Positions 32,557-43,265 of a stretch of 64,000 bases of DNA are shown here, in pieces. The stretch lies in the NCBI RefSeq assembly GCF_902158555.1, contig NZ_CABGGS010000023.1, positions 538,325-602,324 of the forward strand, in the 5' to 3' direction. This stretch comes from Klebsiella spallanzanii (GTDB lineage Bacteria; Pseudomonadota; Gammaproteobacteria; Enterobacterales; Enterobacteriaceae). The notes beneath the pieces were generated by a model that worked only from the letters and a program-made list of their open reading frames with translations, had not been told where the DNA came from and did no database searches. The position numbers and the translations under genes are program-made. The number at the start of each line of letters is the position of its first letter. Position 1 is the first letter of the stretch.

Positions 32557-33843
32557 ATGACGACAAAATCGCTAACGCTTGCTTTGGATGAACAACAGTC
32601 AATTCCTTTGAGTACGGTCTCGGGGACGCTGGGCCACGTCGGCATGGATATCCGTCCGCTGGCGTCTGCAGGGCTATGCAGCTTTGACCCCGGTTTTACT
32701 AATACCGCAGGCTGTACGTCGGCCATCTCCTGGATTGATACCGAAAAAAGTATTCTGCTGCACCGCGGTTACCCGGTCGATCAACTGGCTCGCCAGTGTG
32801 ACTTCCTTGAAGTGGCTTATATTCTGCTGCAAGGTAACGCGCCTGATGAAGCCAGCTATCAGATCTTTAAAAACAATATTACCCGTCACAGCCTGGTGCA
32901 CGAGCAGATTGCCCGTATGTGCAGTAGCTTTCGTCGCGACTCTCATCCGATGGCCTTAATGTGCGCGCTGGTAGGAACTCTGGCGGCGTTCTATCACGAT
33001 GTGCTGGACGTCGAAAATCCGGAGCATCGCGCGCTGGCCGCTACCCGCTTGCTGTCGAAAATGCCGACGCTTGCGGCGATGAGCTACAAGTTTTCTATTG
33101 AGCAACCGGCGCAGTATCCACGGAACGATCTCTCTTATGCGGGTAATTTCTTGCATATGCTGTTTGCCATCCCGGCGGAACAGTATCAACTGAATCCGGT
33201 GATAGAGCAGGCGATGAACCAAATCCTGGTGCTGCACGCCGATCACGGCCAGTGCGCATCGACCACAACCGTTCGGGCTGCGGGCTCTTCCGGCGCGAAT
33301 CTTTTTGCCTGTATTGCCGCTGGGCTCGCTTCTTTGTGGGGGCCGACCCACGGCGGAGCCAACGAAGCCAGTATGCGGATGCTGGAAGAGATTCAGACTG
33401 TTGATCAGATCCCTGCGTTTTTGAGTAAAGCAAAACGCGATCCGCAGGCGTTTCGTCGTCTCGGCTTCGGTAACTCCCGCTACCGTAACCTTGACCCAAG
33501 AGCCGCTATTTTGCGCGAGACCTGTCATCGGGTACTGAAGGAATTGGGGATGTCTGATATGCCGCTGCAGGTGGCGATGGCGCTTGAAGAGGTGGCGCTG
33601 ACCGACCCGTACTTTATCGAAAATGGCCTGTCGCCAAGCGTGGACTTCTATACGGCGGTGATCCTCAAAGCGATGGGGCTACCTGCGTCGATGTTTGTGG
33701 TGATTACCGCTGTGGGCAGAACGCTCGGCTGGGTGGCGCACTGGAATGAAATGCACGAAGCGCCGCTGAATATTTATCGCCCGCGGCAGATTTATACCGG
33801 GGAAGGGATGCGGGATTACGTTTCGCGCCGTGAAGGGAAATAG
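32557..33843 (+). CDS. Citrate synthase-like paralogue lacking a catalytic histidine
   Basis: 428 residues, aligning end to end with hexameric type II citrate synthase (GltA). Conserved parts include the N-terminal beta domain (FDPGFTNTAGCTSAI), LHADHGQCAST, WGPTHGGANEA with His265 (E. coli His264), Asp363 in SVDFY (E. coli Asp362), and YRPRQIYTG. In the loop that reads GFGHRVYK in E. coli, this protein reads GFGNSRYR: Asn306 replaces the catalytic His305. Ala207 sits at the E. coli Cys206 position near the NADH site. It is not next to the sdh/suc genes that mark housekeeping gltA. It may have altered activity or a different 2-oxo acid substrate. Confidence 0.85.
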   Translation: MTTKSLTLALDEQQSIPLSTVSGTLGHVGMDIRPLASAGLCSFDPGFTNTAGCTSAISWIDTEKSILLHRGYPVDQLARQCDFLEVAYILLQGNAPDEASYQIFKNNITRHSLVHEQIARMCSSFRRDSHPMALMCALVGTLAAFYHDVLDVENPEHRALAATRLLSKMPTLAAMSYKFSIEQPAQYPRNDLSYAGNFLHMLFAIPAEQYQLNPVIEQAMNQILVLHADHGQCASTTTVRAAGSSGANLFACIAAGLASLWGPTHGGANEASMRMLEEIQTVDQIPAFLSKAKRDPQAFRRLGFGNSRYRNLDPRAAILRETCHRVLKELGMSDMPLQVAMALEEVALTDPYFIENGLSPSVDFYTAVILKAMGLPASMFVVITAVGRTLGWVAHWNEMHEAPLNIYRPRQIYTGEGMRDYVSRREGK

Positions 33844-33877
33844 CAGAGCGCGATTTTGCTATTGTGCTGGTATTGTT

Positions 33878-33960
33878 GCCGGGCGGCGGCTGACGCCTTG
33901 CCCGGCCTACGAAACCCAGGTCGGTAGCCCGGATAAGGCGCGTGCGCCGCAATCCGGGAT
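33878..33960. repeat. REP elements (BIME-like pair)
   Basis: Two palindromic units in opposite orientation: GCCGGGCGGCGGCTGACGCC at 33878 on, and GTAGCCCGGATAAGGCG...CCGGGAT at 33924-33960. They have the classic enterobacterial REP composition and sit between the convergent citrate synthase-like and yegD genes. Confidence 0.85.
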
Positions 33961-33972
33961 CGCAAAGGATCG

Positions 33973-35325
33973 CTAACGAAATACCACCTGCGCCCAGCGG
34001 GCTAATCCGGCCGTTACCGAGCCAAAATCATCGCCACCGGCAACGGGAATACCCGGCAGGTGAGCCGCCAGCGCTTTTTTTATCAGCGGAGAGCGAGCGC
34101 TACCGCCGGTCAGGTAAATCACATCAGGTTTGTCATTGCTGTTATCCAGCGCCAACTGCACCTGCTCCATAATGCGGGCCAACGGCTGATCCAGCGCGGC
34201 TTCGAGTCCCTGCTGGCTGATAGCTGTTGCCAGCTCGTCGCTGATAAACGGCAGTCCGGTCATCACGCTCGGCTGTGCGGAAAGGGCGATTTTGCTCTCC
34301 TCCGCACTACGCACCAGGCGGTAGCTCAGACGCTGACGCCAGACCTTCAGTAATAGGGCGACTTTCTCGCTGTCGCGAGCGCTGCGCAGTAAATCGTTCA
34401 GCAGGCGGCCGTTGGCAGTGCTGTAAAAATCGGTCTGCGCTGGAACGTCGTTAATCGCTACCGCATTCCACCACGGTAGAATCGGCAGCGCGATACCTTT
34501 CTCGGTGTCGCCGCCCATGCCCAGCAGCGGCATCAGGCACTTAAAGGCCAGGGCGATATCCAGGTCGTTACCACCAACGCGACAGCCGCTATGGCCAAGC
34601 AGGCTCTGCTGACGATCGGCTTTTTCTCGCCACTGCGGGCCCATCAGCAGCAGCGAACAGTCGGTAGTACCGCCGCCGATATCGACGACCAGAACGCGTT
34701 TTTCTTCAGTCAGGGTTGCTTCGAAATCCAGACCGGCGGCGACCGGTTCAAACTGAAATACCACGTCACGGAAGCCCGCGCGCTTTGCCGCTCGCTCCAG
34801 AATACCCTGCGCCTGGGCGTTGGCTTCATCGCCGCCGAGGCCCTGAAAGTTAATCGGCCGCCCGATAACCGCCTGGTCGATAGTTTCCGGCAGCTGCGTT
34901 TGCGCCTGTAATTTGATATGCAGCATCATGGCGCAAACTAAATCTTCAAACAGCGCAACCTGCTGCGGCTTGAGCCCGCTGGCGCCGAGGAACGATTTCG
35001 GCGACTTCACAAAGTACACTTCTTCCGGATCTTCGACGTACTGATGCAGCGAGGCAAGACCAAACTGCACGCTGTTGCTGAGTACGTCGATATCTTCCTC
35101 GCGGTTGAAGCTAATGGCGCGACGCAGCAGCGCCTGGTTTTCATCACCGTTGGTAGGAACATCATGATGGCGGTAGAGCCACTCGCTGACCGCCTCGCGG
35201 GTAGGTGCGCAAAGCATTGAAGGCAGCAGCGAACTGCCGTTTTCCAGCGTCAGCAACTGCGGAGTATTCTCACGCATGACCGCTACCGAACAGTTAGCGG
35301 TACCGTAGTCAAAACCAATAAACAT
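33973..35325 (-). CDS. yegD: Hsp70-family chaperone-like protein YegD
   Basis: 450 residues, the same length as E. coli YegD. An actin-like ATPase fold begins MFIGFDYGTANCSVAV (phosphate 1 loop). VVDIGGGTTDCSLL is the phosphate 2 motif and YLTGGSARSPLIKKAL the adenosine motif. There is no DnaK-type substrate-binding domain, so it is a short, divergent Hsp70. The frame extends upstream to 35409, but length and N-terminal similarity set the start at 35325. It is in the conserved yegD-alkA order. The REP pair lies just beyond its stop. Confidence 0.93.
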   Translation of the reverse strand: MFIGFDYGTANCSVAVMRENTPQLLTLENGSSLLPSMLCAPTREAVSEWLYRHHDVPTNGDENQALLRRAISFNREEDIDVLSNSVQFGLASLHQYVEDPEEVYFVKSPKSFLGASGLKPQQVALFEDLVCAMMLHIKLQAQTQLPETIDQAVIGRPINFQGLGGDEANAQAQGILERAAKRAGFRDVVFQFEPVAAGLDFEATLTEEKRVLVVDIGGGTTDCSLLLMGPQWREKADRQQSLLGHSGCRVGGNDLDIALAFKCLMPLLGMGGDTEKGIALPILPWWNAVAINDVPAQTDFYSTANGRLLNDLLRSARDSEKVALLLKVWRQRLSYRLVRSAEESKIALSAQPSVMTGLPFISDELATAISQQGLEAALDQPLARIMEQVQLALDNSNDKPDVIYLTGGSARSPLIKKALAAHLPGIPVAGGDDFGSVTAGLARWAQVVFR

Positions 35326-35458
35326 AGCCTGCAAAATCCCCATGCCGGTGAAGAAGGGGGGCGACTTTAGCGGATTGACGGCACTGCGACAACTGGAATT
35401 TAAAAGCAAGGCACGTCCGGCGCAGAGCCGCTATGATTGAAGCGCTGAAAAAGGAGAA

Positions 35459-36310
35459 ATGATGACGCTGTTACCCTGGCATCCCCCCTACGACTGGCAA
35501 TGGATGTTTAGTTTTCTTGGTGCGCGTGCGGTGCAGGGGATTGAGACCTTTGCCGACGGGAGCTATAGCCGCAGCTTTGCGCTAAAGGGCCACTCAGGAC
35601 TGATTACGGTGACGCCGGACGATGCCGCGCAGGGCATGCGGGTGACGCTTTCCGCCGGGCTGCAGCCGGTTGCGGACGAGTGCCTGGTGAGAATTGCGCG
35701 CTTGTTTGATTTATCCTGCGACCCGCAGCAGGTCGCCCTGACCTTGGGAAACCTCGCTCAGCCGAGGCCGGGGCTTCGGCTGCCGGGCTCCCTCGACGCG
35801 TTTGAGCAGGCGGTGCGCGCGGTGCTGGGGCAGTTGGTCAGCGTAGCGATGGCGGCAAAGCTGACCGGGAAAGTGGTGGCGGCCTTCGGAGAGCCGCTGG
35901 TCGACGCCCCGGGGTTTTACCTGTTTCCAGGTGCGCAACGGCTGGCGCAGGCCGATCCGCTGGCGATTAAGGCTCTGGGCATGCCGCTGCGGCGCGCCCA
36001 GGCGCTGATTCATCTGGCGCAAGCGGCCATCAGCGACGAGCTCCCCCTCGTTGCGCCGGATAATATAGAAGCGGGTATGAAGCAGTTGCAGACCCTGCCC
36101 GGCATTGGCCGCTGGACGGCGAGCTATTTCGCGCTGCGCGGCTGGCAGGCGCAGGACATCTTTCTGCCGGATGACTACCTGATTAAACAGCGCTTTCCCG
36201 GAATGACGCCTGCTCGTATTGCGCGCTATGCCAGCCGCTGGCAGCCGTGGCGATCGTACGCGTTACTGCATATATGGTATACGGAAGGCTGGTCGCCGGA
36301 TGAGGAATAG
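35459..36310 (+). CDS. alkA: DNA-3-methyladenine glycosylase II AlkA
   Basis: 283 residues, one more than E. coli AlkA, with strong similarity throughout (HPPYDWQWM, GLRLPGSLDAFEQAVRAVLGQLVSVAMAAKL). The helix-hairpin-helix LPGIGRWTASYFALRG is followed by the catalytic aspartate region IFLPDDYLIKQRFPG. It removes alkylated bases in base excision repair. Two adjacent ATGs (35459, 35462) follow AAGGAG; either could be used. Divergent from yegD. Confidence 0.95.
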   Translation: MMTLLPWHPPYDWQWMFSFLGARAVQGIETFADGSYSRSFALKGHSGLITVTPDDAAQGMRVTLSAGLQPVADECLVRIARLFDLSCDPQQVALTLGNLAQPRPGLRLPGSLDAFEQAVRAVLGQLVSVAMAAKLTGKVVAAFGEPLVDAPGFYLFPGAQRLAQADPLAIKALGMPLRRAQALIHLAQAAISDELPLVAPDNIEAGMKQLQTLPGIGRWTASYFALRGWQAQDIFLPDDYLIKQRFPGMTPARIARYASRWQPWRSYALLHIWYTEGWSPDEE

Positions 36311-36424
36311 ACGCGCAGGGCGCTTAGCACTAGTATCGACGCGCTGAAATCCCTATAATTGCGGCGTTTGGCGGTCAACCGCCACCCTTCCTACATTCCC
36401 AGGTTAATCAGGTCGCAAAAATTT

Positions 36425-37066
36425 ATGACTGATACGTCTCATCAGTGCGTCATTATAGGCATCGCCGGCGCATCGGCTTCGGGCAAAAGCCTTATCGCCA
36501 GTACGCTTTATCGTGAATTACGTGAACAGGTCGGCGATGAACATATCGGCGTTATTCCGGAAGACAGCTATTACAAGGATCAAAGTCATCTGTCGATGGA
36601 AGAGCGTGTAAAAACCAACTACGACCATCCGAGTTCCATGGATCATAGCCTGTTGTTTCAGCATTTACAGATGCTGAGAAGCGGCCAGCCGATTGAGCTA
36701 CCGGTGTACAGCTACGTTGAACATACTCGTATGCCGGAAACCATTCATATTGAACCGAAAAAAGTCATCATCCTTGAAGGGATCCTGCTGCTGACCGACG
36801 CCCGCCTGCGTAACGAGCTCAGTTTCTCTATTTTCGTCGATACTCCGCTGGATATCTGCCTGATGCGCCGCATTAAGCGCGATGTCAACGAGCGCGGGCG
36901 TTCAATGGACTCGGTGATGGCGCAGTACCAGAAAACGGTGCGTCCGATGTTCCTGCAGTTTATCGACCCTTCCAAACAGTATGCCGATATTATTGTGCCT
37001 CGCGGCGGTAAGAACCGTATCGCCATCGATATTCTGAAGGCCAAAATCAGTCAGTTCTTTGAATAA
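36425..37066 (+). CDS. udk: Uridine kinase
   Basis: 213 residues, as in E. coli Udk. It phosphorylates uridine and cytidine in pyrimidine salvage. P-loop GASASGKS is near the N-terminus, followed by [19 protein letters not shown], and [11 protein letters not shown]. The ATG at 36425 gives the family start; the open frame upstream to 36359 is not supported. It is followed by dcd, a pyrimidine gene, as in related genomes. Confidence 0.96.
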   Translation: MTDTSHQCVIIGIAGASASGKSLIASTLYRELREQVGDEHIGVIPEDSYYKDQSHLSMEERVKTNYDHPSSMDHSLLFQHLQMLRSGQPIELPVYSYVEHTRMPETIHIEPKKVIILEGILLLTDARLRNELSFSIFVDTPLDICLMRRIKRDVNERGRSMDSVMAQYQKTVRPMFLQFIDPSKQYADIIVPRGGKNRIAIDILKAKISQFFE

Positions 37067-37106
37067 CACGAACGAATTGTGTAACGTGCAAAGAAGAAGC
37101 CAATTT

Positions 37107-37133
37107 GCCCTTATCCCCGGAAGGCGTAAGGGC
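37107..37133 (+). repeat. Stem-loop in the udk-dcd gap
   Basis: GCCCTTA (37107-37113) and TAAGGGC (37127-37133) form a perfect 7-bp stem 24 bp before the dcd start. No T run; it may affect the dcd leader. Confidence 0.4.
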
Positions 37134-37157
37134 GCAATGCCTTAAAGGAGAACGTTG

Positions 37158-37739
37158 ATGCGTTTGTGCGACCGAGATATAGAAGCCTGGTTGGATGAGG
37201 GACGGCTGGGCATTAACCCGCGCCCGCCCATTGAGCGCATTAATGGCGCGACGGTCGATGTACGTCTGGGGAATAAATTCCGTACTTTTCGCGGGCATAC
37301 TGCGGGCTTTATTGACCTGAGCGGGCCTAAAGCGGAAGTGAGCGCGGCGCTGGATCGCGTGATGAGCGAAGAGATTGTTCTGCCGGATGGCGAGGCGTTT
37401 TTCCTGCATCCGGGCGAGCTGGCGCTGGCGGTGACGTTTGAATCCGTCACCCTGCCGCCGGATCTGGTCGGCTGGCTTGACGGGCGTTCTTCGCTGGCGC
37501 GTCTGGGTTTGATGGTGCACGTTACCGCGCACCGCATCGATCCAGGCTGGTCCGGCTGTATCGTGTTGGAGTTCTATAATTCAGGTAAGCTGCCGCTGGC
37601 GCTGCGTCCGGGGATGCTTATCGGCGCGTTAAGTTTTGAACCCTTATCCGGCCCGGCGGTGCGCCCTTATAACCGTCGCGAAGATGCAAAATATCGCGAC
37701 CAGCAGGGCGCGGTAGCGAGTCGAATCGACAAGGACTGA
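37158..37739 (+). CDS. dcd: dCTP deaminase
   Basis: 193 residues, identical in length to E. coli Dcd and nearly so in sequence ([63 protein letters not shown]). It converts dCTP to dUTP for dTTP synthesis. AAGGAG precedes the ATG at 37158; a TTG one codon earlier is in frame. Upstream of asmA by 27 bp. Confidence 0.97.
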   Translation: MRLCDRDIEAWLDEGRLGINPRPPIERINGATVDVRLGNKFRTFRGHTAGFIDLSGPKAEVSAALDRVMSEEIVLPDGEAFFLHPGELALAVTFESVTLPPDLVGWLDGRSSLARLGLMVHVTAHRIDPGWSGCIVLEFYNSGKLPLALRPGMLIGALSFEPLSGPAVRPYNRREDAKYRDQQGAVASRIDKD

Positions 37740-37766
37740 TAATTTTAGCGGTTTGCTGAGGATGCC

Positions 37767-39614
37767 ATGAGACGAATTCTGACCACGCTGATGATCTTAC
37801 TGGCGGTAGTTGTCGCCGGTCTTACCGCGCTGGTATTGCTGGTCAATCCCAACGACTTTCGCGCCTATATGGTCAAAGAGGTGGCGGAGCGCAGCGGCTA
37901 TCAGCTTGAACTCGATGGCCCGCTGCGCTGGCACGTTTGGCCGCAGCTCAGTATTCTCTCAGGCCGTATGACTTTGACCGCGCCTGGCGCAGATGAACCG
38001 GTCATTCGCGCTGATAATATGCGCCTTGACGTCGCGCTGATGCCGCTGATTTCCCATCAGCTGCAGGTCAAGCAGGTGATGCTAAAAGGTGCGGTTATCC
38101 AGCTAACCTCTAAAACTGAAGCCGTGCGTAGCCAGAATGCGCCGGTGGTTCCGCACGATAACACGCTGCCTCAGGTGCCTGAGGACCGCGGCTGGTCATA
38201 TGACGTTCGGCAGCTTCAGGTTGTTGATAGCGTACTCTTCTTCCAGCATGAAGATGGCGAACAGGTTACGGTACGCGATATTCGTCTGCAGATGGAACAG
38301 GATGAAAATCATCACGCCACGCTTGATTTTTCAGGCCGGGTAAACCGCGATCAGCGGGATCTGGCGCTCTCTTTATCTGCGCAGGTGCAAGGCGGCGATT
38401 ACCCACACTCCCTGAAGGCGGATATTTCGCAGTTAAGCTGGCAGCTTCGCGGGGCGGAACTCCCTGCGGAAGGGATTAGCGGGCAGGGCAGCATGCAGGC
38501 TAGCTGGCTTGAAGATGCCAAAAAGCTCAGCTTCAATAATCTGAATTTAACCGCTAACGGTAGCAACGTTGCCGGGAACGCCAGCGTGGTGCTGGGCGAG
38601 CAGCCGGATTGGGAACTGAATCTTCAGGCAAGTACGTTGAACCTTGACAGCCTGCTTTCCCATGCCTCGCCGTCTACTGAAAATGGCATCAACCAGCAAG
38701 GTCAGAGCCAGACCAGACAGCTACGCCCGGTTATTGCGGATAATGATATTCAGCAGGACTACAACGCTCTGCGCGGCTTTAATGCCCGAATGACCCTGAC
38801 GGCTGACCAGCTACAGTGGCGGGGGATGCATTTTACTCAGGTTAAAAGCGATATCAGCAACCAGCAGGGGCTGCTGACCATCAATCAGATGCAGGGGAGT
38901 CTGGATGGCGGGCGATTGTCGTTACCGGGTTCACTGGACGCTCGCGGCGACACGCCACAAGCCTCGTTCCAGCCGAAACTGGAAAACGTTGAGATAAGCT
39001 CGATTCTGAAAGCCTTCAACTACTCGTTAAACCTTACCGGTAAACTGTCGCTGAACGGCGATTTCTCGGGTGAAAAGATTGATGCCGACGATTTCCGCCG
39101 TAGCTGGCAGGGGCAGGCGCAAATTCAGATGACGGATACGCGCACTGAGGGGCTGAACTTCCAGCAACTGGTCCAGCAGGCCGTTGAGCGTAGCACTAAC
39201 GTTCAGGCACAGGAAAACTACGATAATGCCACCCGGCTGGATTCGGTGAGCACCGCGCTGGCGCTGGATAATGGCCTGGTGACCTTAAGTCGCATGCAGG
39301 GGCAATCTGAGCTAATGGCGTTAACCGGGCAGGGCGAGCTCAACCTGCTGAAAGAAGACTGCGATATGCGCTTCAACGTTCGGGTTTTAGGCGGCTGGAA
39401 GGGCGAGAGTAAGCTTATCGACAGGCTCAAGCAGACGGCGATTCCATTACGTATTTATGGTAACTGGCAGACGCTGAGCTACAGCCTGCAGGTTGACCAG
39501 ATATTGCGTAAACAGCTGCAGGACGAAGCGAAAAAACGGCTTAACGAATGGGCTGAGCGCAATAAAAATACCCAGGACGGGAAGGATGTGAAGAAGTTGC
39601 TTGATAAGCTGTGA
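37767..39614 (+). CDS. asmA: AsmA-family outer membrane assembly protein
   Basis: 615 residues, close to E. coli AsmA (617). It has one N-terminal membrane anchor (ILTTLMILLAVVVAGLTALVLLV), then NPNDFRAYMVKEVAERSGY typical of the AsmA start, and a long periplasmic beta-rich chaperone/bridge region. The C-terminal AsmA domain includes IDADDFRRSWQGQAQIQMTD. AsmA-like proteins help lipid or outer-membrane homeostasis. It forms the conserved dcd-asmA pair. Confidence 0.95.
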   Translation: MRRILTTLMILLAVVVAGLTALVLLVNPNDFRAYMVKEVAERSGYQLELDGPLRWHVWPQLSILSGRMTLTAPGADEPVIRADNMRLDVALMPLISHQLQVKQVMLKGAVIQLTSKTEAVRSQNAPVVPHDNTLPQVPEDRGWSYDVRQLQVVDSVLFFQHEDGEQVTVRDIRLQMEQDENHHATLDFSGRVNRDQRDLALSLSAQVQGGDYPHSLKADISQLSWQLRGAELPAEGISGQGSMQASWLEDAKKLSFNNLNLTANGSNVAGNASVVLGEQPDWELNLQASTLNLDSLLSHASPSTENGINQQGQSQTRQLRPVIADNDIQQDYNALRGFNARMTLTADQLQWRGMHFTQVKSDISNQQGLLTINQMQGSLDGGRLSLPGSLDARGDTPQASFQPKLENVEISSILKAFNYSLNLTGKLSLNGDFSGEKIDADDFRRSWQGQAQIQMTDTRTEGLNFQQLVQQAVERSTNVQAQENYDNATRLDSVSTALALDNGLVTLSRMQGQSELMALTGQGELNLLKEDCDMRFNVRVLGGWKGESKLIDRLKQTAIPLRIYGNWQTLSYSLQVDQILRKQLQDEAKKRLNEWAERNKNTQDGKDVKKLLDKL

Positions 39615-39634
39615 GTCCGGTCAGCAAGAAACCT

Positions 39635-39669
39635 GTAGCCCGGACAGATGCGTAGCATCGCCTCCGGGA
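39635..39669. repeat. Single REP-like palindrome
   Basis: GTAGCCCGGACAGATGCG ... CGCCTCCGGGA forms a REP-type imperfect palindrome 20 bp after asmA, in the gap to the convergent yegH gene. Confidence 0.75.
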
Positions 39670-39804
39670 AAGCGCTGCTGGCTGATACCGAGCTATCGAT
39701 CGTTTTTTTGTGTCGGGTCAGGCGATAGCCGCCACCCGACATAAACATTAGCGCACTTTCTACAACTGATTTACTACCCTTTAGCCTGTTCACATATGAA
39801 GGCA

Positions 39805-41391
39805 TTACACTTCATAATCCAGTTCATCTTCTTCCGGCGCTGGTGGCACTATCTGTACTTTTTGCACCCGATGACTTTCAACCTGCAACGTGCGCAGAAC
39901 ATACCCGCCGATTTCTATTTCTTCACCTTCCTGCGGAATATGCTGCAGATACTCCATCAGCAGACCGGCAACCGTGTGGTATTCACGTTTCTCATCCAGA
40001 GGAAGAGGGACGTACTGAACTAAATCTTCCAGCGGCATATGGCCGTTGACCGTCCAGCTACCATCGCCGTTTTTATGAATATCGTGACGGGCATCGATCT
40101 CCTCCACCTCATTCGGCAGGTTACCGGCAATGGTTTCCATCACATCGCTAAGGGTCACAATGCCTTCAACGGAACCAAATTCATCAACGACGAACGCAAA
40201 GTGGGTTCTGGCGTTGCGGAACTGCTCCAGCGCAGGGAGCAGCGGCAGCGTTTCCGGGAATACCAGCGGCTGGCGAATCAGGGCCTGCAGATTGAGCGGT
40301 TCGTTGCGCAACGATTGTTGCAGAAGATCAATAACATGCACAACGCCAAGCATATCTTCATCGTCATCGTCGCCGGTGACCACCAGGCGGGTATGCTGAT
40401 TTTTATCGAGTAAAGCGCGGATCTCTTCTTCCGGGGCGCTGAGGTCAATATGTTCAATATCATGACGTGAGGTCATTATGCTACTGACGGTGCGCTGATT
40501 GAGATTCAGCACCCGTTCAATCATCCGCCGTTCCTGAGGGTTAAATAGCGGGTTCTCCTCTCGATCGGCAACCAGTGAGGCGGTATCGCTATCTAACTCG
40601 CCATTGTCTTTGCGACCACTCAACAGGCTCATTACCGCCTCAGTGGTTCTCTGGCGCAGCGTCAGGTTGGCAGAGAGAAAGCGACGGCGGTTAAAAATTG
40701 CCAGCTGATTAAATGATTCAATCATTACCGAGAAGCCGATAGCCGCATACAGATAACCCTTAGGAATCGGGAAGCCAAAGCCTTCGGCTATCAGGCTAAA
40801 GCCGATCATCAGCAGGAAGCTTAAGCAGAGGATAACTATCGTCGGATGGCTGTTAACAAAGCGGGTCAGGGCTTTACTGGCCATCAGCATCAGGCTAATA
40901 GCGATGATCACCGCCGCCATCATCACCGCCAGATGGTCAACCATCCCGACGGCGGTAATCACCGAGTCGAGGGAGAAAATGGCATCAAGAACGACGATTT
41001 GCGCCACAACACCCCAGAATTTTGCCCCTTTGCGCTGGGTAGGGTTATCGCTATCCTTTCCTTCCAGTCGTTCGTTTAGCTCAACTGTCGCTTTGAAAAG
41101 CAGGAAAAGTCCGCCAAACAGCATGATCAAATCGCGAGCGCTAAAGCTCAAATCGTGCCAGATAATCAGGGGTTTAGTGAGGGTGACCAGCCAGGAGATA
41201 GAGGCCAGCAGCAGCAGGCGCATCACCATCGCCAGCAGCAAACCGGTTACCCGCGCGCGATCTCGCTGCGCAGGAGGGAGTTTTTCCGCAAGAATTGCGA
41301 TAAAGACCAGATTATCAATACCGAGTACCAGCTCAATAACGACAAGAGTTATGAGACCGGCCCAGATAGAGGGGTCGGCAATCCATTCCAT
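39805..41391 (-). CDS. yegH: TerC/CBS/CorC-domain membrane protein YegH
   Basis: 528 residues (E. coli YegH 527). The N-terminal TerC-type membrane domain has about seven helices with acidic residues ([35 protein letters not shown]). A CBS pair spans about residues 300-420 ([37 protein letters not shown]). A C-terminal CorC/HlyC domain follows ([14 protein letters not shown]). The predicted role is metal or ion transport control. Conserved neighbour of the galF locus. Confidence 0.94.
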   Translation of the reverse strand: MEWIADPSIWAGLITLVVIELVLGIDNLVFIAILAEKLPPAQRDRARVTGLLLAMVMRLLLLASISWLVTLTKPLIIWHDLSFSARDLIMLFGGLFLLFKATVELNERLEGKDSDNPTQRKGAKFWGVVAQIVVLDAIFSLDSVITAVGMVDHLAVMMAAVIIAISLMLMASKALTRFVNSHPTIVILCLSFLLMIGFSLIAEGFGFPIPKGYLYAAIGFSVMIESFNQLAIFNRRRFLSANLTLRQRTTEAVMSLLSGRKDNGELDSDTASLVADREENPLFNPQERRMIERVLNLNQRTVSSIMTSRHDIEHIDLSAPEEEIRALLDKNQHTRLVVTGDDDDEDMLGVVHVIDLLQQSLRNEPLNLQALIRQPLVFPETLPLLPALEQFRNARTHFAFVVDEFGSVEGIVTLSDVMETIAGNLPNEVEEIDARHDIHKNGDGSWTVNGHMPLEDLVQYVPLPLDEKREYHTVAGLLMEYLQHIPQEGEEIEIGGYVLRTLQVESHRVQKVQIVPPAPEEDELDYEV

Positions 41392-42374
41392 ATTTAGCTA
41401 AAACCTTTACAACTTAAGAGTGCCATGTATCGATCATGGATAACCCATAGATAAATTGCAATATTTTCTGTATCAGCTTCGCTGGAGGTGGCGTCAGGCT
41501 CTGCCACACCAACAATCAAAGTATTCTCTGTTGCAAGCGATAGGGTAACCGCTCAACATTCAGGGGTTACCGTATGTGAATTGACGTATTTATCAGCGCA
41601 TAAGAATTTTCTGAAATAGGTTCGTTTTATTTATAACCACATATACAAGATGAGTAATAAATCGCGCAATGGGGATTGGTTTCCAGATACGGGTGGTTGA
41701 TGAAGCAGGGCTGGAAATTAATCAATAGATTTGATGTATGCAATATGGTTTTGCCAGATTCCAGATTTTTACACTACTTAATGTCGTGGGTTGTCGTATA
41801 TCCGTTTTTACGCGACGATGATGTCAGCTTTTTGTAGTAGAAAATAAGAGAAAATTAGGAGTGTTAATCTGCGGTGGCGATGGAGATATTGCCAGATGAG
41901 TTCACATGAGCACAGTTAAGAAAGATTGATAGTGCTAATATGACTGATATTTAACCATTTCTATGTGCTTTATAATTTTATAACGAATATAGACGAATAT
42001 TTTGGCTGATTTTCTATTTTTTTGTGGTCACTTGTTCTGTGTCAACTCATGTTGAAAGATAACAGCGTATCAAAAGGGGAATGATGCAGTGGCTGTGAGC
42101 ATCATTGCTATCTCTTATGAATTAGAATAGATAAATAGATATGATAACTTATTGTAAATATTGGTAATTTTTTTTGAGTGATAGTGAATAAGAATTTTCT
42201 CAAGTTCGTCTATGGGTCCGCATGCTTTACGTGTATTCTTAAATTAAACGTGTAATTTCAGAATTTGACGGACAGTAGGGTAGACGGCAAACGTGTATCA
42301 TCATGGATAAATGCCAGTGATACATACAATCTGACAGGAATCGAGAGATTTATAACCATACAGGTGGACAGAGA
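41392..42374. other. Long AT-rich intergenic region before galF
   Basis: About 980 bp between divergent yegH and galF. It is AT-rich with stops in all frames and no coding frame longer than a few dozen codons. It presumably holds the galF promoter. No clear repeat or RNA was recognised. Confidence 0.5.
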
Positions 42375-43265
42375 ATGGTGAGTTTGAAAGCAGTGATACC
42401 GGTAGCAGGACTAGGGATGCATATGTTGCCTGCGACCAAGGCTATCCCAAAAGAGATGCTGCCGATCGTCGACAAGCCAATGGTGCAGTATATTGTTGAT
42501 GAAATCGTAGCTGCTGGTATCAAGGAGATCGTGCTGGTCACCCACTCCTCGAAGAACGCCGTGGAAAACCATTTTGACACCTCATACGAACTTGAAGCTC
42601 TGCTTGAGCAGCGCGTAAAACGCCAGCTGCTGGCAGAGGTTCAGGCTATCTGCCCCCCAGGCGTAACCATTATGAACGTGCGTCAGGGCCAACAGCTTGG
42701 ATTAGGCCACTCAATTCTTTGTGCGCGTCCGGTCATCGGCGACAATCCGTTTGTGGTTGTGCTGCCGGATATTATCCTCGATGACGCCAGCGCTGACCCC
42801 TTGCGCTACAACCTTGCGGCTATGGTGGCGCGCTTCAACGAAACTGGTCGTAGCCAGGTCCTGGCCAAACGCATGGAAGGTGACCTCTCTGAATACTCCG
42901 TGATCCAGACCAAAGATGCGCTGGAATCTGCCGGGCAGGTTGCGCGTATCGTTGAGTTCATCGAAAAACCTGATGAACCTCAGACGCTGGATTCCGATCT
43001 GATGGCGGTTGGTCGCTATGTGCTTTCTGCGGATGTATGGTCTGAGCTGGAACATACCGAGCCGGGCGCGTGGGGCCGTATCCAATTAACCGATGCTATC
43101 GCAGAGCTGGCGAAAAAACAGTCGGTTGATGCCATGCTAATGACTGGCGAAAGCTATGACTGCGGTAAAAAAATGGGTTATATGCAGGCCTTTGTAAACT
43201 ACGGGCTGCGTAACCATAAAGAAGGGACGAAGTTCCGCGAGAGTATTAAAAAACTGTTAGCGTAA
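42375..43265 (+). CDS. galF: GalF, UTP-glucose-1-phosphate uridylyltransferase homologue
   Basis: 296 residues of the GalU/GalF nucleotidyltransferase family. The N-terminal loop reads [19 protein letters not shown], where GalU has GLGTRMLP: the Thr-Arg to Met-His change marks GalF, which has weak activity and is thought to modulate GalU. Other landmarks are [21 protein letters not shown] and [12 protein letters not shown]. It is the left boundary gene of Klebsiella and related capsule loci. Confidence 0.96.
   Translation: MVSLKAVIPVAGLGMHMLPATKAIPKEMLPIVDKPMVQYIVDEIVAAGIKEIVLVTHSSKNAVENHFDTSYELEALLEQRVKRQLLAEVQAICPPGVTIMNVRQGQQLGLGHSILCARPVIGDNPFVVVLPDIILDDASADPLRYNLAAMVARFNETGRSQVLAKRMEGDLSEYSVIQTKDALESAGQVARIVEFIEKPDEPQTLDSDLMAVGRYVLSADVWSELEHTEPGAWGRIQLTDAIAELAKKQSVDAMLMTGESYDCGKKMGYMQAFVNYGLRNHKEGTKFRESIKKLLA

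Noticed and set aside
33878..33960. REP pair considered as a small RNA or CRISPR repeat
   Set aside because: Only two inverted copies with REP consensus features and no spacer array.
42375..43265. galF considered as galU
   Set aside because: The GLGMHMLP loop and capsule-locus position identify GalF; GalU would have GLGTRMLP.
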